Of a DNA stretch of 47,187 nt, positions 40,332-47,187 are shown in pieces. Within the stretch, counting starts at the first letter, position 1. Each line of letters begins with the position of its first letter. The DNA is taken from positions 1-47,187 of the forward strand of contig CAAFLX010000003.1 in NCBI GenBank assembly GCA_900763875.1, read 5' to 3'. The DNA is from Clostridia bacterium (GTDB taxonomy: Bacteria > Bacillota > Clostridia > Christensenellales > CAG-917). Below the pieces are notes generated by a model. The model was not told the DNA's origin. It saw nothing but the letters and a program-made list of their open reading frames with translations, and made no database searches. Both the position numbers and the translations under genes were made by a program.

Positions 40332-43300
40332 TTATCCTTTGTAGCTTGGATTTGTCCAAGTCCACTCAACCATGGCAGACGTAATCACATCTTTGCCGTT
40401 GCCCGACGCCCTTACTCTAATCGTGATCGTTTTATAATTGCGGAAGTCTTTGATGGGAGCAATTTCGGATGCGCCGATATGTTGGAATGGCGAGAACTCT
40501 CCGTCATTAAACATGATTTGATAATCGTATCCCAACGCATCTGTTTCATAAGCCCATTTGATTATGCCATCGTTGTTAATCGAGAATGTCGCTTTGGTCG
40601 GAGCTGCAAGCAATCTTATTTTAGTGCCTGTGTTGCCGCCTGCAAATTGCGAATCGAGATAGAACACTCCATCTGCGTCAAACGAACCGCCAAGTGCTTT
40701 CACGCGAATATCATAAATGCCTGCGCTTTGCATTTGCTTGGATTCGGTGAGGTTTGCCGACTCTATGCTCACGCCTGCAATCTCATACAAATATTTTGTG
40801 CAGTTTGCGGACGGTTTGGTGATGCTAACCTGTATAGCTCCGCCGGTTGTAACGTACGCTTCACTATACTTATACTCAAATTCCGGAGCGAGGCATTGTT
40901 TAACCTCTTGAGTGTGCAAGAACTCATCGCTGTTGATGCAGCTGCGTCCGCTATCACCAACCGCATACAATTTGACTCTGTGCGTGCCGATAGTTGTATA
41001 ATTCGGTTTGAAGTGATAATCACCGGTGGACACGTGATGTTGATTGCTCACGCGAACGCCGTCGATTTCCAAGATATACGCGCTTGCATTGGGAACGCCA
41101 TTCCAATGATACGCACCGTCTTTGATATACAATTTCGGTGTTGCCAACTTATATATTTGAACCGCCTCGGACAGCTCGCTGTCAAGGTATTTTGTGTTGT
41201 TTCCAACAGCCTTGACTCTGAAGGTATAGCTCTTTCCGCCCTCTAAATCGGCAACGGAATATTTTGTACCGTTGAGCAAACCGCCTTCATTTGCAACTCC
41301 GCTTTCAAACACTTGATACGTGGGCGTATATTCTGCGGTATTGATGTTGCTTGGCGCATTCCAAACAAATTCCTTGCTGTTGGCAAACGGAGATTCGGGA
41401 TAAGTCGGCGCGGCAAGGCGTATGAACTGTTGCGTCGGGGACGGCTCGGAACTCATATAATATATTGTTTTCTGATCATTCCACTTGTTTGCAATCGACC
41501 TCATCGATATCGTCGTGCCGGTCGGTCTGATATACTGATACATATTTCCCCATTCTTCTTGGTCTATTACTGCAGATGTTTCGTCGCGATACACTTTATA
41601 GCTGTCTGCATTGGCTATGTTTCCATCAAACTCAAGTTGACCTTCGCCTTTTCCATACGTAATACGGATATTTGACGGTGCAATAATTCTTGTAATTGAC
41701 AAAGGCGCAGTGTAATTCGACGCAAGGGTTGCGCCTCCGTTTCCGCGTGTGCACACGCTCACGGAATGGTCTCCCGCGCGCAACGTCGAAAGATTGTAAG
41801 ACGTTTTTGACGACGTTGCGGATGTGCCGCTGTACTTCACGGCATAATTGTTTGCGCCGCTCACGCTAGACCAGGACAAATCATATCCGTTCATATTCAA
41901 GTCGGTGGGCATCGCTTGAACAATGATGTTGAACGAGAGTGCTTTGTCACTCAAACACGGCAAGGTAACGTACGTGCCTTTGTTTGTAGTCTTCACCGTG
42001 CCCACGCTGCGAACGGTATAAGTAATATTTTGCGTCAATGAAACGGTCTTGTCTGCGACGCTGTTGTCGGATATTGCAAGCGCGGTGCTAAATTTGCCCT
42101 CTTGCAAAGCACCGTCTTTGTACAACTGATACCCTGCAGCACCGTGAACAGCAGTATAATTGACCGTAAAACCTGCCGCCAAGTTGTCGGGAGTGCTTGT
42201 GATGCTTGTCAAAGTGGGAGCAGGCAAACGCTCGATTGTAATTGCGTCCGAATATTTGCTGTCGCAATAATCGGCAGTTTCTTTGCCCGCAAGTGCTTTC
42301 ACGCGGACTTTGTATACTCCGATTTCTTTGTAGGCATATCCAAACGATGCCTCGTTCTTGCCGGGCGACATCTTGGTTTCAACGCCGTCTTTTTCAAGCA
42401 ACACCTCATATCCGTCAGCCCCGTTGACCAAATCCCAAACAATATTGTTGTTTGCGTCGCCGTCAAGTGCGAGGTCCGCACTCCAACGCACAACAGGGGT
42501 TGGCAAAACATAAATGTTTTTTGCAATAGACCACGTGGAGAAAAATTTGCCACTACGATTAAACGGACGGATTTCGACTGAAAGTTGAGTTCCCGAAACA
42601 AGTTTGTCATAAACAGGCGCGGTTGTGGTGATAGTTTGAACAACGTTGTTGATCCTCACCTCATAGCCCTCTGCGTGTTCGACGTTGGCCCAGTGAAGAG
42701 CACCGTTTTTCACCTCAAGATTTGTTGCCGGTTTCAAATATGTAAATTTCTCCGTCGCAGTTGCAGAGTCAAACGAATAGGTATGGTCGCCGACTGCCTT
42801 AATCTCAACGTTGAAATTGCGCCCATGTGATTGATATTCCATTCGGTTGCCTGTTACGGCTTTCACCTCTCCGTCAATATTCACCTCATACTTCTGTGCA
42901 TTGCCAAACCAAGTGAGCATTTTGCCGTCGTAGTTGATGCTTGAAGGTGCAGAATTGACGCTGACAATCTTTTCGCTGCTCCACGATGAAAAATAAGTGT
43001 CGTCACCTGTGACGATTGCACGAACTTTTATGCGATTGCTTCCCGTCTTTGCCTGATAACGAGTCTCTTTGATGTCTTCGGAAAGAACGCTGCCGTTGAG
43101 TTGAATACGATATGCCGTCGCACCTGCAACCTCTCCCCAACTGAGTACGCCGTCATTGGACACGGTGATATCGTTGATTGTTGCCAAAGCAACAAAACGT
43201 CGTGACGCGCCAAACGACTTCCCTGCTATAACAGAACAGACTGTCACTTCAAACTCACCGCTGTCCGTCGAATAAGTATAAACGTTGGTGTTTGCGCGCA

Positions 43301-43502
43301 CCGGCTCTCCGCCGTTTATAGACACGGTGTAGTAGTCGGCAAGCTCCACTCTCGTCCAAGTGACCATTGTCCCGTCATACGATATGTTTGTAGGCTTATA
43401 TAGACTGTCGAGCTTTTGTTTGTTGCACGCAACAAGCGTCAAACTCAAGCACAAAACAATCACCAGCACACTCAAAATCGCCAGTAGACCTTTTCTTCTC
43501 AT
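40332..43502 (-). CDS. Large lipoprotein built of fibronectin type III-like repeats
   Basis: 1056 residues. Signal peptide with lipobox LVAC (L23-C26), so it should be lipid-anchored outside the cytoplasmic membrane. The rest is about twelve repeats of 75-95 residues, each starting with a P-x-x-L/I strand, a central W or V-W-x-x-V motif with ADGYEV-like strand, and an ending such as YKVRVKALG, the pattern of FN3/adhesin beta-sandwiches. No catalytic domain is seen. A role in adhesion or glycan binding is likely. AGGAGG site. It follows the two InlB-repeat lipoproteins and precedes the M50-like gene, all on the minus strand. Confidence 0.85.
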   Translation of the reverse strand: MRRKGLLAILSVLVIVLCLSLTLVACNKQKLDSLYKPTNISYDGTMVTWTRVELADYYTVSINGGEPVRANTNVYTYSTDSGEFEVTVCSVIAGKSFGASRRFVALATINDITVSNDGVLSWGEVAGATAYRIQLNGSVLSEDIKETRYQAKTGSNRIKVRAIVTGDDTYFSSWSSEKIVSVNSAPSSINYDGKMLTWFGNAQKYEVNIDGEVKAVTGNRMEYQSHGRNFNVEIKAVGDHTYSFDSATATEKFTYLKPATNLEVKNGALHWANVEHAEGYEVRINNVVQTITTTAPVYDKLVSGTQLSVEIRPFNRSGKFFSTWSIAKNIYVLPTPVVRWSADLALDGDANNNIVWDLVNGADGYEVLLEKDGVETKMSPGKNEASFGYAYKEIGVYKVRVKALAGKETADYCDSKYSDAITIERLPAPTLTSITSTPDNLAAGFTVNYTAVHGAAGYQLYKDGALQEGKFSTALAISDNSVADKTVSLTQNITYTVRSVGTVKTTNKGTYVTLPCLSDKALSFNIIVQAMPTDLNMNGYDLSWSSVSGANNYAVKYSGTSATSSKTSYNLSTLRAGDHSVSVCTRGNGGATLASNYTAPLSITRIIAPSNIRITYGKGEGQLEFDGNIANADSYKVYRDETSAVIDQEEWGNMYQYIRPTGTTISMRSIANKWNDQKTIYYMSSEPSPTQQFIRLAAPTYPESPFANSKEFVWNAPSNINTAEYTPTYQVFESGVANEGGLLNGTKYSVADLEGGKSYTFRVKAVGNNTKYLDSELSEAVQIYKLATPKLYIKDGAYHWNGVPNASAYILEIDGVRVSNQHHVSTGDYHFKPNYTTIGTHRVKLYAVGDSGRSCINSDEFLHTQEVKQCLAPEFEYKYSEAYVTTGGAIQVSITKPSANCTKYLYEIAGVSIESANLTESKQMQSAGIYDIRVKALGGSFDADGVFYLDSQFAGGNTGTKIRLLAAPTKATFSINNDGIIKWAYETDALGYDYQIMFNDGEFSPFQHIGASEIAPIKDFRNYKTITIRVRASGNGKDVITSAMVEWTWTNPSYKG

Positions 43503-43564
43503 TTGAAATATCCTCCTATTGTTTCTAAAATTAAAATGTAAGGCAAATCATACCATTTGCGTTT

Positions 43565-45130
43565 TTACGAAAAATTGAACGTATACTCACATCTCCAATT
43601 CGGCGTTTCTTTCCATTGGATGCCTAAAAACCCATTGCCGGTGCTCAACAGTTCGTAGAAAATGTTGACTTCGATTTTTGCGATTTGTTTGGTGGAATCT
43701 AGGTTTCCGTTTGACACCAAGCCGAGGTATGATTGGGTATTTTTGTCCCTAAATTGATTGGTTGCATGAAATTCTCTGGTTGAGTTATCTCTGTAGGTCA
43801 CCCTCACCCAATACGCGCCGTGACCTATCCTAGAATTTATACCCGTCCCGTGCGTCCAGTTGAACGTATCATCGCATATACTTGCGTGCCCATTGCCGCC
43901 CACGGTTGGCAAATTGTTCGTGTCGTGCAAGAAGTGATACTTGAGCGCAAATTCTTCTTGATTGACAACCTTATATTTGTCGCCAACCTTTTCGCAACCA
44001 TCAAGCACCAATTCACCCAACTCCCAGCCGTTGTGTCTCTTCTTCCAATCCTGGTTGGTTTCGGGATCATACTTATTGTATCCGGTGTTATCTTTACAAC
44101 TATAACGCGTCATCGACACGGCAATTATCCATTTTGCATGCAACGAAAGCCCGTTGGCTGGCATATTGATTGTTTGCGGATACTTTGTGCCATTTTGATC
44201 AAACCAACCCAAAAACCCATAACCGGGTTTTGTTGGTTGAGGCAAATGTACGATTGCGTTTTCTTTTGCGACGATGTCTTTTTCGTCATATCCTCCGTCG
44301 GTGTCAAACTCAATCACAGAGCCGTATGCACTTGAATAAAAACTCATACTTCCCGTAATAATGCCGTCATAAACGTCGCTTCCTCCGTCAAACTGACTCC
44401 ACCCCATAACGCCTTTTCCGTCAACGCGTTTTTTTGTGGTAATTGTGGATATTTTTGTGCCGTATGCGAGCGTGTATTCTTCAGGGTTCGGATCGTCTTT
44501 TACGTAGAATTTCACCAGGTACTTCTCATAATCAAAGCCTGCATAAAGATTTATCAAACCGTTCGGGTTGGAAAGATCAAACGTTTCCTCACTCACAAAA
44601 CTGTTTTGCGGAATAATTGAAACGCCATCGGAAACTTGTGTTCCACTCTTATTAGGCTTGGTGTACCACCCTGCAAACACCTTATTGTCAGCATATACGC
44701 TCAACGGCAATTCCGAAATTTGCTCGCCATAACGAACAATCAGTTGTCTTATTCCCGGGGTGGATGCCTCTTGATAATTAAGCACGAGCCTAAACTCTTT
44801 CGCCTCGAATTGCGGATACAAAATAAGATCCGAATTTCCCGAAAATGCAGAAAGACAAATTCCGTCTTTATCGACGTATTGAGTGCCGCCCACACGAGAA
44901 TCATACAAACCTGTAAAATTGTGACCTTTGCGCGAAGGCACTTTCTCAATTGAATAAAGCTCCCCTTTTTTCACCGAAATGGTGTGCTTGCCGGCATCGT
45001 CACTGTATTGAATTGTGTATACTTTAGGCTCGATGGGCAGCTGTTCTCCGCATGCGCAAAGAATAGTTACCGTCAGCGCACACAAAACTAAGACAAGTGC
45101 GATAGAAACAATTCTTCTTTTTGACATCAT
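43565..45130 (-). CDS. InlB-repeat lipoprotein 2 (paralogue of 45221-46879)
   Basis: 521 residues. Signal peptide with lipobox L24-C27 (LCAC). The N-terminal region starting YTIQYSDDAGKHTISVKKG is shared with the next gene. InlB B-repeat/Listeria-Bacteroides modules follow, marked by FAGWYTKP and FDTDGG...GFLGWFDQNG...LHAKW (about 290-345). The C-terminal ~175 residues are unlike the paralogue and end in a beta-rich domain (IEVNIFYELL, WRCEYTFNFS) I cannot name. GGGAG lies 8 nt before ATG 45130; longer frames enter the palindrome at 45184-45212. A weak hairpin at 43543-43560 follows the stop. Confidence 0.85.
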   Translation of the reverse strand: MMSKRRIVSIALVLVLCALTVTILCACGEQLPIEPKVYTIQYSDDAGKHTISVKKGELYSIEKVPSRKGHNFTGLYDSRVGGTQYVDKDGICLSAFSGNSDLILYPQFEAKEFRLVLNYQEASTPGIRQLIVRYGEQISELPLSVYADNKVFAGWYTKPNKSGTQVSDGVSIIPQNSFVSEETFDLSNPNGLINLYAGFDYEKYLVKFYVKDDPNPEEYTLAYGTKISTITTKKRVDGKGVMGWSQFDGGSDVYDGIITGSMSFYSSAYGSVIEFDTDGGYDEKDIVAKENAIVHLPQPTKPGYGFLGWFDQNGTKYPQTINMPANGLSLHAKWIIAVSMTRYSCKDNTGYNKYDPETNQDWKKRHNGWELGELVLDGCEKVGDKYKVVNQEEFALKYHFLHDTNNLPTVGGNGHASICDDTFNWTHGTGINSRIGHGAYWVRVTYRDNSTREFHATNQFRDKNTQSYLGLVSNGNLDSTKQIAKIEVNIFYELLSTGNGFLGIQWKETPNWRCEYTFNFS

Positions 45131-45183
45131 GTCCAATCTCCCTTTTGAAATTGATTTTAAGTAATAACGACAAACGTCATATA

Positions 45184-45212
45184 TGCCAATTTGCCAAGTT
45201 GGCAAATTGGCA
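45184..45212. other. 29-bp near-perfect palindrome between the two lipoprotein genes
   Basis: TGCCAATTTGCCAA-G-TTGGCAAATTGGCA, perfect 14-bp arms with a 1-bp centre. It starts 9 bp past the stop of the upstream lipoprotein gene and contains the direct repeat TTGCCAA within each arm. It may act as a terminator without a T-run, a protein-binding site, or a processing hairpin. Confidence 0.8.
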
Positions 45213-45220
45213 AACCTTGT

Positions 45221-46879
45221 TTAGTACAACGTCGACATATCTGGATAGGAAACCTCAACCCAAAAATCGGAAATCCAGCCACATGTAGAATCACCAAACC
45301 CACCACTATTATAATACGAGCAATATCGACTCACATAATATTTGGAAGTGGTCAACGTCAACGTTGTGGAATGTTCAAACCTATATGCGCTTTTATCATT
45401 TTGGTTGATTTTATCTCGGTAAGACCAAACCTTATAGCCATCGCTTGCAGGAGACTGTTTGTACCAATTCATCGATATAAAAGCATAATCAGGCAACCGC
45501 GAATGATTCCAAGCATACCATCCCTTATAATTCGCTTTTACATTGATGTTGCGTATACCTGCATCATAAAGTTCAGACAAGTCAAGCACTGTACAATATC
45601 TTGATGTACTTGGCTCGACAGTATAAATTCCTGCGTTTGTTGATGCGTCAATCATAACGTACCGCTTGCTCTCGGCTTTATAATATTTGGCATAAAGAGT
45701 ACGGCTTTTTTGAGGCATCGATGTCGAGTTGTACGCTTTCCCGGATTCGTCATACCACCCTGCAAAAATGAATCCGCTTTTTTCTGCCAAGGGCAATTCG
45801 ATGGCTGTGCCGACAGGTTGAGATATAGTCTCAACAACCCCACCGCCATTTGTATTAAAATTGAGTTGAGCGTTCCAACGAGCAACAAGTTGTATACTAT
45901 TTGCAGGCATTGTGTTCGTGGTATATTCTACGCCGTCGCTTGCATACCACCCGGCAAATGTATAATTTGTTCGGACGGGAGTCGGCAATACAATTGAGTC
46001 ACCCTCTCTAGCAATAATTGACGCAACTACACTGCCATCGTTTGAATCAAAATCGATAGCCGGCGCAAAATCAACAGAATATAGCACCATTGAATCGACA
46101 ATGCGACCTTCAAACACTTCCGCTTTGTCCGATTGCTTTGACCAAGAAAAAACAGCCTTGCCTTCCTTATTTCGTGTTTGGGTAACGACTTGCGAAATGT
46201 GCGTGCCGTGTTCGATCATCTGTTCTTCAGGCTCACGCACTCCATCTATATAAAAAGTCACTTTGTATTCTTGCCCTTTGAATCCGGCATATAAATTGAT
46301 AAAACCATCGGGATTTGTCAAATCAAAATTTGTTTCTGTAATTTTTGCATTGTTTGGGATAACACCATACTGATCCGCAATCTGCAATCCGCCTCGATTT
46401 GGAGCAGTATACCATCCGCAAAACGTTTTGTTTTCCATGGTTAAGTTCATTGGCAACTCAACCAAAGTCTGTTCATACGTTACCGGCAATGAACGCGCAC
46501 CCAAAACGGCCGCACCTTGATAGTCCAGCACCAACGTGTATCGTTTTGCTTTAAATTGCGGATAAAGCACAAGGTTCTTGTTGTCCGAAAAAGTTGCGAG
46601 CGAGCCGCCTTTCGAATTTATATACTGAACACCGCCGACTTCGGAATCAAACAATCCGATAAAGTCATACCCAATACGTGAAGGAACGGGGTTTATCGAA
46701 TAAAGCGCGCCTGATTTTACAGAAATAGTGTGTATCCCTATATCGTCTGAATATTGAATTGTATATGTTTGCGGTTCTTGTGCGGTATCGTTTTTATCGT
46801 TGCCATTGCACGCGCACAAAACGAACATCATAACAACCAAAAAAGCCACAACTATGGTTTTCACAAGTCCTTGCTTCAT
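45221..46879 (-). CDS. InlB-repeat lipoprotein 1
   Basis: 552 residues. Lipobox L21-C24 (LCAC). The N-terminal half closely parallels the neighbouring lipoprotein (YTIQYSDD, LYPQFKAK, FCGWYTAPN, INLYAGFKG). At least two full InlB-type modules are clear: FAGWYASDG...LVARW (about 300-345) and FNTNGGGVV...FAGWYDESG (about 350-400). The C-terminal ~140 residues are Tyr/Ser/Trp-rich and beta-like, unrelated to the paralogue; function unknown. AGGAGG 9 nt before the ATG. First gene of the surface cluster. Confidence 0.87.
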   Translation of the reverse strand: MKQGLVKTIVVAFLVVMMFVLCACNGNDKNDTAQEPQTYTIQYSDDIGIHTISVKSGALYSINPVPSRIGYDFIGLFDSEVGGVQYINSKGGSLATFSDNKNLVLYPQFKAKRYTLVLDYQGAAVLGARSLPVTYEQTLVELPMNLTMENKTFCGWYTAPNRGGLQIADQYGVIPNNAKITETNFDLTNPDGFINLYAGFKGQEYKVTFYIDGVREPEEQMIEHGTHISQVVTQTRNKEGKAVFSWSKQSDKAEVFEGRIVDSMVLYSVDFAPAIDFDSNDGSVVASIIAREGDSIVLPTPVRTNYTFAGWYASDGVEYTTNTMPANSIQLVARWNAQLNFNTNGGGVVETISQPVGTAIELPLAEKSGFIFAGWYDESGKAYNSTSMPQKSRTLYAKYYKAESKRYVMIDASTNAGIYTVEPSTSRYCTVLDLSELYDAGIRNINVKANYKGWYAWNHSRLPDYAFISMNWYKQSPASDGYKVWSYRDKINQNDKSAYRFEHSTTLTLTTSKYYVSRYCSYYNSGGFGDSTCGWISDFWVEVSYPDMSTLY

Positions 46880-46913
46880 AAAAACAGAACCTCCTCTCTA
46901 TACTCCAAATATT

Positions 46914-46942
46914 AGTTTATCGCATTCGACCATTTATGTCAA
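46914..46942 (-). promoter_or_regulatory. Promoter of the surface lipoprotein cluster
   Basis: Minus strand TTGACA (46942-46937), 17-nt spacer, TAAACT (46919-46914). Start near 46907, about 28 nt before the first lipoprotein. Beyond it, to 47187, I see no gene; an 8-bp inverted repeat ATTCGAGA (47053-47060) / TCTCGAAT (47093-47100) is the only structure. Confidence 0.65.
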
Positions 46943-47187
46943 TATTAAGATTGAAAAATGCACAATTATTCAACGTTTGCCATATGTAAATAGTGAAAAA
47001 TTCAGTTTTATTCCAGTCGGTTTTATCCCATAAACAATCACTTTTTACCACAATTCGAGATATTTTTGCTATAACAGCACAAAAAACACTATTCTCGAAT
47101 CAAATAGCCAAAAAATCGGTTCAAAAGGTCTTATACATTTGTAAATAATTATTGAAACAATTCATTATTAAATAATTTAATAAAATC

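Overview
The window looks like a chromosomal segment of an uncultured, anaerobic, spore-forming-lineage Firmicute (class Clostridia or a near relative). Evidence: a full-length SpoIIE; the Bacillus/Clostridium-type order spoIIE-tilS-hpt; strong purine-rich Shine-Dalgarno (SD) sites before most genes; a PyrK/PyrD type 1B pyrimidine pathway; a PerR/rubredoxin/reverse-rubrerythrin defence typical of strict anaerobes; and lipoproteins with InlB-type repeats. This placement is inferred from gene content only.

Layout. (1) 1-3945 (+): a copper module. A CsoR-type operator at 110-130 is followed by clustered dispersed repeats with a small GIY-YIG nuclease gene inside them, then csoR and a copper P-type ATPase fused in frame to a CopZ-like chaperone. 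(2) 4175-14377 (-): the pyrimidine operon pyrC-carB-pyrK-pyrD-pyrF-pyrE-pyrB-ade. It has a consensus promoter near 14500 and a strong terminator at 4117-4141. carA is absent, and pyrB carries only the zinc-binding part of PyrI. (3) 14766-23564 (-): housekeeping genes spoIIE, tilS, hpt, cca, rmuC and a PHP phosphoesterase. A 725-bp gap between spoIIE and tilS holds a tandem ~180-bp duplication and other repeat-like sequence. (4) 23854-26414 (+): an ECF-transporter S component and an FGGY sugar kinase, each with a consensus promoter and a terminator. (5) 26554-32455 (-): nucleoside salvage, pdp-tdk-udk-deoC-deoD-deoB-cdd. (6) 32760-35086 (-): a NagD-like HAD phosphatase, a degenerate alcohol-dehydrogenase-like protein and a DUF1540 protein. 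(7) 35239-37188 (+): rplI and two RNA/DNA methyltransferase-type genes (trmN6-like and rsmI). (8) 37267-39051 (-): an oxidative-stress unit perR, flavoprotein-rubredoxin-reverse-rubrerythrin fusion, rubredoxin. (9) 39476-46879 (-): a surface cluster of two paralogous InlB-repeat lipoproteins, a 1056-residue FN3-repeat lipoprotein and an HExxH membrane protein.

How the genes fit together. Sections 2 and 5 form a coherent nucleotide economy: de novo UMP synthesis with adenine deamination, plus nucleoside breakdown and salvage through ribose/deoxyribose phosphates. Sections 1 and 8 handle copper and peroxide stress.

Most notable. Two unrelated genes (copA-copZ and hrb-revRbr) are each an in-frame fusion whose second partner keeps its own SD (AAAGGAG, then 8 nt, then ATG). 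Each could therefore be read both as a fusion and as a free short protein. Other points of interest are the pyrB zinc-tail fusion, the repeat/GIY-YIG block lying between a copper operator and csoR, and the paralogous lipoproteins with conserved N-termini and unrelated C-termini.
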